From Maribacter aquivivus (lineage in GTDB: Bacteria; Bacteroidota; Bacteroidia; Flavobacteriales; Flavobacteriaceae), in NCBI RefSeq assembly GCF_900142175.1, contig NZ_FQZX01000006.1, positions 1-49,834 on the forward strand: a stretch of 49,834 nucleotides of DNA, written 5' to 3'. The first letter of the stretch is position 1; each line of letters begins with the position of its first letter. This document shows, piece after piece, positions 9,637-18,903 of the stretch. Both the position numbers and the translations under genes were made by a program. The notes below the pieces were generated by a model. The model ran no database searches. It was not told the origin of the DNA and saw nothing but the letters and a program-made list of their open reading frames with translations.

Positions 9637-10500
9637 TTAACCCAAATACGTTTTTAATATTTTACTTCTAGAAGTATGCTTTAAACGTCTAATAGCTTTT
9701 TCTTTAATTTGACGAACTCTTTCTCTTGTTAGATCAAAAGTTTCACCAATTTCTTCTAAGGTCATAGAATGCTGATTAGCAAGACCAAAGTATAAGCGAA
9801 TAACATCTGCCTCACGAGGCGTCAATGTTTCTAAAGCACGCTCTATTTCTGTACGTAAAGACTCATGTAATAATTCTCTATCTGGATTCGGAGATTCTCC
9901 ACTACGAAGTACATCATAAAGGTTAGAATCTTCACCGTCTATAAGAGGCGCATCCATAGATACGTGTCTACCTGAGTTTTTTAATGATTGCTTTACGTCA
10001 TCAACAGTCATATCCAATTCTTTAGCAATTTCTTCAGGAGAAGGCATTCTTTCATGCGCCTGCTCTAAGAAAGCAAAAGTCTTATTGATTTTGTTGATAG
10101 AACCAATTTTGTTCAATGGCAAACGAACGATACGAGATTGCTCTGCCAAAGCTTGTAATATAGATTGACGGATCCACCATACGGCGTAGGAGATAAATTT
10201 AAATCCCCGCGTTTCGTCAAAACGCTGTGCAGCTTTGATAAGACCAAGGTTTCCCTCGTTAATCAAATCTGGTAAAGTAAGGCCTTGGTTTTGGTACTGC
10301 TTAGCAACTGAAACCACGAATCTGAGGTTGGCTTTCGTAAGTTGTTCAAGTGCACGCTGATCGCCTGCCTTAATACGTTGTGCCAATTCTACTTCTTCAT
10401 CAGCGGTAATCAAGTCAACTTTTCCAATTTCTTGTAAGTACTTGTCCAAAGATGCGGTCTCTCTATTGGTGACCTGTTTTGTAATCTTAAGCTGTCTCAT
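9637..10500 (-). CDS. rpoD: Primary sigma factor RpoD (Bacteroidota short form)
   Basis: A 287-residue sigma-70 factor. Region 1.2 starts with [15 protein letters not shown]. Region 2 includes [16 protein letters not shown] and the core-binding/-10 stretch [16 protein letters not shown]. Region 3 follows ([14 protein letters not shown]). Region 4.2 carries the helix-turn-helix [20 protein letters not shown]. Region 1.1 and the large non-conserved region are absent, which is normal for the housekeeping sigma of Bacteroidota; this factor recognises TTTG/TAnnTTTG promoters rather than TTGACA/TATAAT. It is monocistronic, with its own terminator downstream and the pnp terminator upstream. No exact TAnnTTTG element is seen in front of its own start. 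Confidence 0.96.
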   Translation of the reverse strand: MRQLKITKQVTNRETASLDKYLQEIGKVDLITADEEVELAQRIKAGDQRALEQLTKANLRFVVSVAKQYQNQGLTLPDLINEGNLGLIKAAQRFDETRGFKFISYAVWWIRQSILQALAEQSRIVRLPLNKIGSINKINKTFAFLEQAHERMPSPEEIAKELDMTVDDVKQSLKNSGRHVSMDAPLIDGEDSNLYDVLRSGESPNPDRELLHESLRTEIERALETLTPREADVIRLYFGLANQHSMTLEEIGETFDLTRERVRQIKEKAIRRLKHTSRSKILKTYLG

Positions 10501-10609
10501 TAAAATAAATTAAGTTCAATTTGCATAGACTGCATATACTTATACGTAAAAATCTTCCGAATGTTACAATTGGAGGCAAAAAACTTCATAAATCTGTTGA
10601 AATGCATAA

Positions 10610-10640
10610 AAAAAGCCCCAACATATATGTCGGGGCTTAC
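10610..10640 (-). terminator. Terminator downstream of pnp
   Basis: GC-rich hairpin with arms AAGCCCC (10613-10619) and GGGGCTT (10632-10638), extended by inner pairs. A run of seven T follows on the minus strand. It begins about 20 bases past the pnp stop. Confidence 0.85.
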
Positions 10641-10660
10641 TTTATAAACTTACAAGAGTA

Positions 10661-12883
10661 TTAATCTCTTCTTGGTTTTCTATCGCGATCACGACTACGA
10701 TCGTTTCCACGACGGTCATCTCTACGTTTATCATCACGTGGCGGTCTTTCTACAAAACCTTCAGGTTTTGGTAAAAGCGCTTTACGAGATACTTTCTCTT
10801 TACGTGTACGTTTGTCTAAGCCAAAATACTTAACATCGAATACATCGCCCATGTTTACAACATCAGATACATTTTCTGTACGTTCCCAAGCTAATTCACT
10901 TACGTGTAATAATACTTCGTTACCAGGTGCATCCATATATTCTACAACGGCACCAAAATCAAGCATTTTAATAACTTTTACTTCATAAACGCTATCAACT
11001 TCAGGCTTAAACAAGATAGAATCTATTTTTGCCATAACAGCATCAATACCTTTACTACCAACACCTAAAATTTCTACAATACCTTCTTCAGTAACAGGAT
11101 CCTCATTTATAACGATAGTCGTTTCAGTTTCCTTTTGCATCTCTTGAATTACTTTTCCACCAGGACCAATTAAAGCACCAATGAATTCGTTAGGAACTCT
11201 ACGAGTAACCATTGTAGGTGCGTGATCTTTAACGCTTTCAGCAGGAGCAGAAATCGTATCGGTAATTTTACCTAAGATATGTAAACGACCATCTCTAGCT
11301 TGTTTTAAAGCATTAACAAGAATTTCGTAAGACAATCCTTTTACTTTAATATCCATTTGGCAAGCTGTAATACCATCAGCAGTACCAGTTACTTTAAAAT
11401 CCATATCTCCTAAATGATCTTCATCACCTAAAATATCAGATAAAACAGCATACTTTCCAGAATCAGCATCAGAAATTAAGCCCATTGCAATACCAGAAAC
11501 CGGTTTCTTCATTTTAACACCAGCATCCATCATAGCCATTGTACCAGCGCAAACTGTTGCCATAGAAGAAGAACCGTTAGATTCCAAAACTTCAGATACA
11601 ACACGAACTGTATAAGGACAATCTGCAGGAATCATACCTTTTAAGGCACGTTGAGCTAAGTTACCGTGACCAACTTCTCTACGAGATGTTCCACGAATAG
11701 GTCTTGCTTCACCTGTACAGAAAGGAGGGAAGTTATAATGTAAATAGAAGTTCTCTTCGCCTTCATAAGATGGCATATCTATTTTGTTTGCATCTCTAGA
11801 TGTACCTAAAGTTACTGTAGCTAAAGCTTGAGTTTCTCCACGAGTAAAGATTGCAGATCCATGAGTAGATGGTAAATAATCAACCTCACACCAAATAGGT
11901 CTAATTTCATCAGTCTTACGACCATCTAAACGTAAACCTTCGTTTAATGTTAAATCACGTACAGCTGCTTTTTCAGCTTTGTTGTAATATTTAGAAATTA
12001 ATCCGCCAAAATCAGCTTGCTCTTCTTCAGAGAAAGACGCTTTGATTTCTTCTTTGATTTCACCAAAAGCAGCACTACGCTCATGCTTAGCAGAACCTGC
12101 TTGAGCAATAGCATATACTTTATCATAAGCCATGTCGTGAATTTTCTTAGCTAGATCAGCTTCTTCTCTTTCACCTTGGTATTCACGAACTTCTTTTTTA
12201 CCAAAAGCTTTAGCCAATGCAACTTGAGCAGCACATTGTACTTTAATTGCTTCATGAGCAAATTTGATAGCCTCTGTCATTTCTTCTTCAGAAATTTCAT
12301 CCATTTCACCTTCAACCATCATTACAGAATCAGCTGAAGCACCAATCATCATATCGATGTCAGACTCTGCTAATTGAGCGCGAGTTGGGTTAATAACGAA
12401 TTCGCCATTTACACGAGCAACTCTAGCTTCAGAAATTGGGCATTCAAATGGGAAATCTGATAATTGAATAGCAGCAGAAGCAGCTAAACCTGCCATTGCA
12501 TCTGGCATAACGTCATCATCATGAGACATTAACTGAATCATAACTTGTGTTTCTGCGTGGTAATCTTTTGGGAATAACGGACGTAAAACACGATCCACTA
12601 AACGCATAGTTAATACTTCACCGTCACTTGGTCTTGCTTCTCTTTTAAAGAAACCACCTGGGTAACGACCTGCAGCTGCAAATTTTTCACGGTAATCTAC
12701 CGTAAGTGGAAGAAAGTCCACATCACTTTGTTTGTAATTGGAAACTACTGTACATAATAACATACATTTTCCTGATTGAACAACAACAGAGCCGTGAGCC
12801 TGTTTTGCCAATTTTCCTGTTTCGATAGAAATTTCTCTACCGTCACCAAGGTCTATGACCTCTTTAAATACTTTTGGAATCAT
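10661..12883 (-). CDS. pnp: Polynucleotide phosphorylase
   Basis: Phosphorolytic 3'-5' exoribonuclease, a homotrimer that degrades mRNA and can add tails. The 740 residues contain the two RNase PH domains (roughly 1-210 and 310-545; [15 protein letters not shown] and [16 protein letters not shown] are conserved). A KH domain follows (around [16 protein letters not shown], about 555-615), then an S1 domain (about 620-695). The last 35 residues are a low-complexity Arg/Asp tail ([20 protein letters not shown] and beyond), probably disordered and RNA-interacting. Gene order rpsO-pnp is the ancient bacterial arrangement, here with a terminator between the genes. No clear promoter element was found in the leader. 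Confidence 0.97.
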   Translation of the reverse strand: MIPKVFKEVIDLGDGREISIETGKLAKQAHGSVVVQSGKCMLLCTVVSNYKQSDVDFLPLTVDYREKFAAAGRYPGGFFKREARPSDGEVLTMRLVDRVLRPLFPKDYHAETQVMIQLMSHDDDVMPDAMAGLAASAAIQLSDFPFECPISEARVARVNGEFVINPTRAQLAESDIDMMIGASADSVMMVEGEMDEISEEEMTEAIKFAHEAIKVQCAAQVALAKAFGKKEVREYQGEREEADLAKKIHDMAYDKVYAIAQAGSAKHERSAAFGEIKEEIKASFSEEEQADFGGLISKYYNKAEKAAVRDLTLNEGLRLDGRKTDEIRPIWCEVDYLPSTHGSAIFTRGETQALATVTLGTSRDANKIDMPSYEGEENFYLHYNFPPFCTGEARPIRGTSRREVGHGNLAQRALKGMIPADCPYTVRVVSEVLESNGSSSMATVCAGTMAMMDAGVKMKKPVSGIAMGLISDADSGKYAVLSDILGDEDHLGDMDFKVTGTADGITACQMDIKVKGLSYEILVNALKQARDGRLHILGKITDTISAPAESVKDHAPTMVTRRVPNEFIGALIGPGGKVIQEMQKETETTIVINEDPVTEEGIVEILGVGSKGIDAVMAKIDSILFKPEVDSVYEVKVIKMLDFGAVVEYMDAPGNEVLLHVSELAWERTENVSDVVNMGDVFDVKYFGLDKRTRKEKVSRKALLPKPEGFVERPPRDDKRRDDRRGNDRSRDRDRKPRRD

Positions 12884-13060
12884 AAAATTCGATTAAAACC
12901 TGCGTATTGCAGATTTGTTAAACAATGGTCTTTCCGACTGAAATTTCTCTGGTCGGAGTTGTTGTGTTGTGTTGTGTTGACCAATGAAAAACCGTGTGTA
13001 GCTTTTTGTTCGCCTTTGCCAAAGTGTTTGGCTTAATCTCCCAAGGCATGGAGTAATTAA
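12884..13060 (-). promoter_or_regulatory. pnp leader region with pentamer repeat and hairpin
   Basis: About 180 bases separate the rpsO terminator from the pnp start. They contain four tandem GTTGT units (12961-12980, last one ending GTTGA) and a 6-bp stem (12933-12938 with 12952-12957). pnp leaders are autoregulated in enterobacteria through an RNase III-cut hairpin. A similar role here is speculation based only on position. No exact TAnnTTTG element was seen on the minus strand. Confidence 0.35.
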
Positions 13061-13092
13061 AAAAAAGGGGATAGTTAACTATCCCCTTTTTT
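13061..13092. terminator. Terminator between rpsO and pnp
   Basis: Long perfect inverted repeat: AAAAAAGGGGATAGTT pairs with AACTATCCCCTTTTTT. It is symmetrical, so it works on either strand. It sits 7 bases after the rpsO stop and would stop most rpsO transcripts before pnp. Confidence 0.9.
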
Positions 13093-13098
13093 GCAATA

Positions 13099-13368
13099 TT
13101 ATTTTCTAATACCAAGCTCTTTAATTAGCTCTCTGTATTTTACAATATCATTTTTAATCATGTAATCAAGAAGACTTCTTCTTTTACCTACTAGTTTCAC
13201 AAGTGAACGCTCAGTGTTGTAATCTTTATGATTTTTTTTCAAGTGACCAGTTAAGTGGTTGATTCTGTGTGTAAATAAGGCAATTTGCCCTTCTGTAGAA
13301 CCAGTGTTTTCTGCTTTACCACCGTGTTTCTTGAAAATTTCTGCTTTTACTTCTTTTGTAAGATACAT
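13099..13368 (-). CDS. rpsO: 30S ribosomal protein S15
   Basis: An 89-residue S15 of normal length. It binds the central domain of 16S rRNA early in 30S assembly. Conserved features are GSTEGQIALFTHRINHLTGHLK (about residues 23-44, split here as GSTEGQIALFT and RINHLTGHLK), the HKDYNTERSLVKLVGKRRSL segment and LLDYMIKNDIVKY. It precedes pnp on the same strand, as in most bacteria. It has its own promoter (TATCTTTG at 13431-13424) and a strong terminator directly downstream. Its transcript appears to begin with a hairpin. Confidence 0.97.
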   Translation of the reverse strand: MYLTKEVKAEIFKKHGGKAENTGSTEGQIALFTHRINHLTGHLKKNHKDYNTERSLVKLVGKRRSLLDYMIKNDIVKYRELIKELGIRK

Positions 13369-13401
13369 TCCAATATTATTTTAAATGATTTTTATGTATT
13401 A

Positions 13402-13431
13402 TGATTGATTTTCAATCAGGGCGCAAAGATA
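13402..13431 (-). promoter_or_regulatory. rpsO promoter and 5'-end hairpin
   Basis: The minus strand reads TATCTTTG at 13431-13424, an exact TAnnTTTG match. With the last G at -7, transcription would start near 13417. A 7-bp stem with a 3-base loop spans 13418-13402 (TGATTGA/TCAATCA), so the mRNA would start almost exactly with a stem-loop. A -33 TTTG box is not obvious. Confidence 0.5.
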
Positions 13432-13475
13432 CTCTTTTTTTAATATAAGAAACTATATCGAATCAAGAAATAAAT

Positions 13476-14345
13476 TTAGGCTTCTTTAGATCTCACAGGG
13501 TTGTTCTGAATTAGGTCAATATATAGGTTAACCTTTTTCTTTAAATCTCTTCTGTGAGAAATAAAATCTAAAAAGCCATGCTCCAATAAAAACTCTGAAG
13601 ATTGAAAACCTTCAGGTAATTCTTTACCGGTAGTATCTTTAACTATACGAGGACCTGCAAAACCGATCAAAGCACCTGGTTCGGCAATATTAATATCGCC
13701 TAACATAGCATATGATGCCGTTGTACCACCTGTTGTAGGATCTGTACATAATGAAATGTATGGTAAACCAGCATCAGATAATTGAGCCAATTTAGCAGAT
13801 GTTTTAGCTAATTGCATTAATGAAAGCGCAGCCTCCATCATACGTGCCCCACCAGATTTAGAAATCATCATAAATGGTGTTTTCTTTTTGATGGCGTGGT
13901 CAATACCACGAGCAATCTTTTCACCTACAACACTACCCATAGAACCGCCAATGAATTTAAAATCCATACAGCAGATAACGATATCTTTACCAAAGGACTT
14001 TCCGTATCCTGTTCTTACAGCATCTTTAAGTCCGGTTTTTTTCTGTGCAGCTTTTAAACGCTCGCTATATTTCTTGGTATCCTCAAATTTTAAAGGGTCT
14101 TTAGAGGTAAGCTTTTCATCAAGTTCAGTAAACTTATTGTTATCGAACAGGATTTCAAAGTATTCTTTACTACCGATCCTTACATGATAATCATCTTCTG
14201 GGCTTACATAAAAGTTTTTTGCAAGATCATCAGACTCGACAATTTTACCTGTGGGCGATTTGTACCACAAGCCTTTTGGAGTGTCTTTTTTTTCCTCGGT
14301 AGAGGTTTGTATCCCTTTTTCTTTTCTTTTAAACCAAGCCGTCAT
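13476..14345 (-). CDS. accD: Acetyl-CoA carboxylase carboxyltransferase subunit beta, zinc-less form
   Basis: Beta subunit of the carboxyltransferase that moves the carboxyl group from biotin to acetyl-CoA, making malonyl-CoA for fatty acid synthesis. Crotonase-fold motifs are clear: [48 protein letters not shown] and [11 protein letters not shown]. The N-terminal zinc ribbon of E. coli AccD (CxxC...CxxC) is missing its cysteines: the equivalent stretch reads [16 protein letters not shown] then [17 protein letters not shown]. As I recall, other flavobacterial AccD proteins look the same, so this is a lineage trait rather than damage. I chose the start [11 protein letters not shown]; an ATG 9 bases earlier (14354) is possible. 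The gene follows fba closely on the same strand and they are probably co-transcribed. Confidence 0.95.
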   Translation of the reverse strand: MTAWFKRKEKGIQTSTEEKKDTPKGLWYKSPTGKIVESDDLAKNFYVSPEDDYHVRIGSKEYFEILFDNNKFTELDEKLTSKDPLKFEDTKKYSERLKAAQKKTGLKDAVRTGYGKSFGKDIVICCMDFKFIGGSMGSVVGEKIARGIDHAIKKKTPFMMISKSGGARMMEAALSLMQLAKTSAKLAQLSDAGLPYISLCTDPTTGGTTASYAMLGDINIAEPGALIGFAGPRIVKDTTGKELPEGFQSSEFLLEHGFLDFISHRRDLKKKVNLYIDLIQNNPVRSKEA

Positions 14346-14376
14346 ATCATCCATTTATTGGTTAATCTAAAGTTTA

Positions 14377-15444
14377 TTAAAGCGTATTAACGTTATTTAA
14401 ATCTTCAAACGCTTTTTTCAAACGCTCAATAAAAGCAGTTTCACCTTTTCTTAACCAAACTCTTGGGTCATAATATTTCTTGTTAGGCTCATCTGATCCT
14501 TTAGGATTTCCAATTTGTGCCTGCAAGTAATCTTTATTATCCTGTACGTAGTCACGAACACCTGCTAAAAATGCATATTGTAAATCAGTATCAATGTTCA
14601 TTTTAATAACACCGTAGCTGATACCTTCTCTAATTTCTTCTACTGTTGATCCAGAACCACCATGGAATACAAAATCGATATGGTTATGCTCAACCCCGTA
14701 TTTCTTAGAAATGTATTCTTGAGAATTCTTAAGGATTTTCGGAGTTAATTTTACGTTACCTGGCTTATATACACCATGAACATTACCAAATGCAGCGGCA
14801 ATTGTAAACTTAGGGCTAACTTTAGAAAGCTCTTCGTAAGCATATGCTACTTCTTCTGGTTGTGTATATAATTTAGAATCATCTACATCAGAATTATCAA
14901 CACCATCTTCTTCACCACCTGTAATACCTAATTCGATTTCTAAAGTCATGTTCATTTTGCTCATGCGCTCTAGGTAACCTTTACAAATTTCAATGTTCTC
15001 TTCTAAAGGCTCTTCAGAAAGATCGATCATATGTGAACTGAACAATGATTTACCAGTTTCAGCGAAATGTTTTTCACTAGCATCTAGAAGACCGTCGATC
15101 CAAGGCAATAATTTTTTTGCACAATGATCTGTATGTAGAATAACTGTAGCACCATAAGCTTCTGCTAATTGGTGAACATGTTTTGCACCAGCAACTGCAC
15201 CTAAAATAGCTGCTTTTTGCCCATCATTAGAAAGACCTTTACCAGCATTAAACTGAGCTCCACCATTAGAAAATTGAATGATAACAGGAGCATTTAAGCT
15301 TGCTGCTGTCTCTAAAACACCATTAATAGTATCTGAACCAATAACGTTTACCGCAGGTAATGCAAATCCTTTTTCTTTTGCGTAGTTGAAAATTGCTTGA
15401 ACTTCGTCTCCGGTTGCAACTCCCGGTTTGATATTGTGAGCCAT
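14377..15444 (-). CDS. fbaA: Class II fructose-bisphosphate aldolase
   Basis: Zinc-dependent aldolase of glycolysis and gluconeogenesis, cleaving fructose 1,6-bisphosphate to the two triose phosphates. Residues 1-355 match the longer class IIA type. Visible are the zinc/catalytic stretch ATVILHTDHCAKK (about residue 110), ELGITGGEEDGVDNS, the metal-binding His in AAAFGNVHGVYKPGN, and HGGSGSTVEEIREGISYGV followed by KMNIDTDLQYA. It is the first gene of a probable fba-accD operon, with 22-31 bp between the coding regions. A TACTTTTG element at 15490-15483 is a good promoter match, giving a leader of about 30 bases. Confidence 0.96.
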   Translation of the reverse strand: MAHNIKPGVATGDEVQAIFNYAKEKGFALPAVNVIGSDTINGVLETAASLNAPVIIQFSNGGAQFNAGKGLSNDGQKAAILGAVAGAKHVHQLAEAYGATVILHTDHCAKKLLPWIDGLLDASEKHFAETGKSLFSSHMIDLSEEPLEENIEICKGYLERMSKMNMTLEIELGITGGEEDGVDNSDVDDSKLYTQPEEVAYAYEELSKVSPKFTIAAAFGNVHGVYKPGNVKLTPKILKNSQEYISKKYGVEHNHIDFVFHGGSGSTVEEIREGISYGVIKMNIDTDLQYAFLAGVRDYVQDNKDYLQAQIGNPKGSDEPNKKYYDPRVWLRKGETAFIERLKKAFEDLNNVNTL

Positions 15445-15482
15445 AATTATGTAGTTGTTTGTTTCTAAAAAAAAATGAAAAA

Positions 15483-15490
15483 CAAAAGTA
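15483..15490 (-). promoter_or_regulatory. fbaA-accD promoter -7 element
   Basis: TACTTTTG on the minus strand exactly matches TAnnTTTG, 39 bases before the fbaA ATG. The predicted 5'UTR is about 30 nt. No strong -33 box was seen. Confidence 0.45.
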
Positions 15491-15505
15491 ATAAAACAAT
15501 TATAT

Positions 15506-18070
15506 TTAAAAGGGATAGTTGATGCCTATTTGCAATACAGAATTCGCAAAATTATAATCTCTAAACCAACGTTTAGACTGAATTTCAGCAGGGTTGTAGG
15601 TTTTAAAGCCTAAATCTAACCTAAAAAGAAAGTAGGTAAAATCGTATCGCAGCCCAACACCGGTACCAAGAGCAATATCCTTTAAAGATCCCAATCCGTC
15701 AAAAGTAGCGTCAGGGTCTTCTACATTATCTAGAACGTTCCAAATGTTACCGGCATCGGCAAAAATTGCTCCGTTAATGTCACCAACAACAGGAAATCTA
15801 TATTCTAAGTTTAATGCTAATTTTAAATTTGCTTCATTAAAATCATTTACTGCAGATACACTACCAGGACCTAATGAGTAAGGGAACCATGCGCGGTTAT
15901 CGTTTGAGCCACCACCAAAATAACTTCGTACAAAAGGGATGTTGTCAGAATTGCCGTAAGGTATAGCAATACCGAAAAAAGCTCGCGCAGCTAATACATT
16001 TGAACGTGATAAGTCCCAATATTTAACATACTCAAATTCATTTTTAATGTACTGTGAAAATGGAACACCAAAAACTAAAAGTTGGTCATTGTCATTTTTG
16101 TTAAAGGGTATAAATGATGAAAATGCAGATAAAACATTTCCAGCGCCTTCAATCTTCCAGCGAAATTGATAAAATGAATTATCGATGATTCCTGTTCTAT
16201 TCGTTTTATTGAACGTGTAGTTTGTTGCGAAAATTAAATTGTTTTCAGTAAGTCTAATTCTTCTTTCTTCAATTGAACTAACATCATCAAAATCGCTGGT
16301 AGTAGAAGCTACTTCATTATCTAAAATAGCACTTGTGAATCCTTTTGTACCTGATGGAATTATTAAATTAAGTTCAGTGTCGCTATCTCCTGTTTCAAAA
16401 TAATCGGCTAATTCTGGGTATAAATCAGCGTCCTCATATGTGTCAGCAATATCGTCTAAGAGTTCATATGTGTTTGTATAGACATTATAGAACCTGTTAC
16501 TGTTTACGTTTCTTACAAATTGGATATTCAATAATTCAACATCGTGATTTACAAAATCGCTTGGTGTCCAGCTGTAGCCTAAAACGGTGTTGAATGTCTG
16601 CTTGTCTAGACCAATATTATTCTGAAAATTGGTTCCAATAGCAATTCTAGTTTTAGGTAGCGTGTAATTAGGTATTATTCTAGACGTATTAATGAAAGGA
16701 AACCAAATTCTTGGGAAATCTAAAGTTACATCTCCACCAAATTCTGAGAAATAGTTGGCTTCAAAAGTATTGCTGCTCAAAAGACCATAAGATCCATTTG
16801 CAGAAATACTTAAGTTTTCTGCTCCTTTAAAAATGTTTCTTATAAGTAGGGTAGTACCTAGGCCAACACCTAATCTACGTAAGTTAGAACGACTAACTTC
16901 AAAATCAGTCCCGAGCGTATATTTGGTTTTTGGGGCTAAATAAATATTGGTATTTACTTGGTTGCCTAAGGAGTCCGCTTCAAAAATAATGTTTGGATAC
17001 TTAAAAACATTAAGTGCGTTTAACTGTCTAGAAGTTCTAATTTTATCTACATCTCTATAAATACTATCCTTTTTAAAAAAGATGGCATTTGCCAAAGTTT
17101 TTGGTTTAATGTCAAAATTCTTAGAGTAATGAATGGTATAATCTTGGTAATCTAGTGTGTAAAGAGAATCTTGGGTGCTTGTAGATAGGTAGTCTGTATA
17201 GATATTAATCTTATTAATTTTTTCAACTTTATAAGCAGATGTCGTTACTTCGTTTTCACCTCTAGTTTTTAAATCACCAATATTAAGGGTGATATTCATT
17301 TTTTGGTCATCTGCAGATCTAGTGGTATCCCTTAATATATCGAAAGTAATGGAGCTTTCTTGAAAATTTCTAATACCACTATTTCTAAAAATACCTGTTA
17401 GTCGTTCTCTTTCGCTGTTAAAGTTAGATAAGTCGAATTGCTGGCCTTCTCTTATTAGTGAGTTTGCAGAATTTAAAAAATAAAGCGAGTCGATTGCGGT
17501 TGATGAAATATTGTTGCCAAGAGAATCTATCATATAAGGGTCTCCTAGTGCTATATGATAATTTACTTTTGCTTTCTTATGTTTAGTACTGTCAATAAGG
17601 TATGTGGTAGAGTTGGTGAAAAAACCCTTACTCTGATAATAGGCACTTAATTTTGCTAAAGTTAAACGTGTTTTTGTAGTATCAAGAATAGTAGGTTCTT
17701 CTCCAATATCTTTAAGCCAGTTGCTAAGACCTTTTACCATAAAAGACTCCCCTAAACGCTCTACTTGTTTAGCGGAAAGTAATTTTGTAAGTCTCTTTTT
17801 TCTGTTTTCTTTCTTATAAAGCCATTCATTAAAAGAGGAATCCGGATTTTCTTTGGCTAGGTTATATAAATTAAGTCTTAATGGATATCCTAATACGGTA
17901 GAATTGGATTTTTGATAGATAAGACTTTCTAATTCTTCGTTATTTACTTTTATAGAATCGGCGTAGATGGAGTTCTTAATTACCAAATATTCATCTTCCT
18001 CAACTTTTTTAAGCGAGTTACAGGATAGCAAGACTATTGCCAGTAGTGATAATAAGCTTAATTTAGCCAT
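15506..18070 (-). CDS. tamL: TamL: lipoprotein Omp85/BamA-TamA family outer-membrane protein
   Basis: An 854-residue Omp85 protein. I chose the start MAKLSLLSLLAIVLLSCNSL, which gives a lipoprotein signal with lipobox LLSC; an ORF from 18109 would add 13 residues before it. POTRA-like repeats fill roughly residues 30-420, e.g. LTLAKLSAYYQSKGFFTNST and FKYPNIIFEADSLGNQVN. A 16-strand-type barrel follows, ending in aromatic LQIGINYPF, the expected outer-membrane targeting end. Bacteroidota carry this lipidated TamA variant, called TamL, thought to work with TamB in outer-membrane assembly. It is divergent from the RNA methyltransferase gene, and its promoter overlaps that gene's first codons. 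It is probably monocistronic. Confidence 0.88.
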   Translation of the reverse strand: MAKLSLLSLLAIVLLSCNSLKKVEEDEYLVIKNSIYADSIKVNNEELESLIYQKSNSTVLGYPLRLNLYNLAKENPDSSFNEWLYKKENRKKRLTKLLSAKQVERLGESFMVKGLSNWLKDIGEEPTILDTTKTRLTLAKLSAYYQSKGFFTNSTTYLIDSTKHKKAKVNYHIALGDPYMIDSLGNNISSTAIDSLYFLNSANSLIREGQQFDLSNFNSERERLTGIFRNSGIRNFQESSITFDILRDTTRSADDQKMNITLNIGDLKTRGENEVTTSAYKVEKINKINIYTDYLSTSTQDSLYTLDYQDYTIHYSKNFDIKPKTLANAIFFKKDSIYRDVDKIRTSRQLNALNVFKYPNIIFEADSLGNQVNTNIYLAPKTKYTLGTDFEVSRSNLRRLGVGLGTTLLIRNIFKGAENLSISANGSYGLLSSNTFEANYFSEFGGDVTLDFPRIWFPFINTSRIIPNYTLPKTRIAIGTNFQNNIGLDKQTFNTVLGYSWTPSDFVNHDVELLNIQFVRNVNSNRFYNVYTNTYELLDDIADTYEDADLYPELADYFETGDSDTELNLIIPSGTKGFTSAILDNEVASTTSDFDDVSSIEERRIRLTENNLIFATNYTFNKTNRTGIIDNSFYQFRWKIEGAGNVLSAFSSFIPFNKNDNDQLLVFGVPFSQYIKNEFEYVKYWDLSRSNVLAARAFFGIAIPYGNSDNIPFVRSYFGGGSNDNRAWFPYSLGPGSVSAVNDFNEANLKLALNLEYRFPVVGDINGAIFADAGNIWNVLDNVEDPDATFDGLGSLKDIALGTGVGLRYDFTYFLFRLDLGFKTYNPAEIQSKRWFRDYNFANSVLQIGINYPF

Positions 18071-18106
18071 GTTGTTTTTGGAGCAAAGTGCCATCCTCAT
18101 ATAAAT

Positions 18107-18136
18107 CAAAAATACATTATTTGAATGGTTGTCAAA
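18107..18136 (-). promoter_or_regulatory. tamL promoter (TTTG-18-TATTTTTG)
   Basis: The minus strand has TTTG at 18136-18133, an 18-base spacer, then TATTTTTG at 18114-18107. It is the best two-box match to the Bacteroidota promoter in the window. It lies 37 bases before the tamL ATG and covers the start codon of the divergent methyltransferase gene at 18125. Confidence 0.6.
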
Positions 18137-18844
18137 AGTGAATTGAAACTTATCAAAAGTCTACAGCAAAAAAAGTGCCGAAATGAGCATGGACTTTTTG
18201 TTGTTGAAGGTAAAAAGACCGTGGAGGAAGTATTGAATTCCAACATGGAGATTTATAAATTATTTACTGTTGATTCTAATGAATTGGAAACTGGTGACGT
18301 ACCGTTCTATTCAATATCAAATAAGGAATTATCACAAATAAGTAGCCTTAAAAATCCTAATGGATATCTTGGGGTTTTTCATATTCCTAAACCAACAGAT
18401 CAAATTCTTTCAGATTGGATTTTAGTATTGGATGGTGTGCAGGATCCAGGTAATTTGGGTACCATAATTAGATTGTGTGACTGGTTTGGAATTACAGATA
18501 TTATTTGCTCAACGGATACTGTTGATTGTTATAATCCTAAAGTGCTACAAGCAACTATGGGTTCTATTACCAGAGTAAATGTTCGATATAAGGGTCTTGA
18601 TGCTTTTTTAAATTCAACACAATTGCCGGTGTATGGAACATTTATGGATGGGGTTAGCGTAAATAATACAAAACTGCCGAATAAAGGAATAATGATTATG
18701 GGTAATGAGGGTAAGGGTATTTCAGATACAATTGCTCAATTATGTACGGACAGGTTGGCTATTCCTCAATTTGGTGATATAACTACAGAGAGTTTAAATG
18801 TGGCATCCGCTACGGCAATATTGCTTCACGAAATTAGAAAATAG
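18125..18844 (+). CDS. SpoU/TrmH-type RNA 2'-O-methyltransferase
   Basis: A 239-residue RNA ribose methyltransferase. An N-terminal substrate-binding domain (KLIKSLQQKKCRNEHGLFVVEGKKTVEEV, i.e. KCRNEHGLFVVEGKK as core) precedes the SPOUT domain with its motifs LDGVQDPGNLGTIIRLCDWF, IMGNEGKGIS and LNVASATAILLHEIR. It belongs to the RlmB/TrmH group acting on rRNA or tRNA. The exact target nucleotide cannot be told from sequence. It is divergent from tamL with 54 bp between start codons. It stands alone on the plus strand and no clear terminator follows. Confidence 0.9.
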   Translation: MVVKSELKLIKSLQQKKCRNEHGLFVVEGKKTVEEVLNSNMEIYKLFTVDSNELETGDVPFYSISNKELSQISSLKNPNGYLGVFHIPKPTDQILSDWILVLDGVQDPGNLGTIIRLCDWFGITDIICSTDTVDCYNPKVLQATMGSITRVNVRYKGLDAFLNSTQLPVYGTFMDGVSVNNTKLPNKGIMIMGNEGKGISDTIAQLCTDRLAIPQFGDITTESLNVASATAILLHEIRK

Positions 18845-18903
18845 ATTAGGCTATTAATTTACATGATGTAACAGTAAAGTAAGATCTTAAATTTTGCTAA
18901 TTA

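Noticed and set aside
12918..13115. 65-codon minus-strand ORF between rpsO and pnp.
   Set aside because: It reads through the rpsO terminator and overlaps the rpsO 3' end; no coding character.
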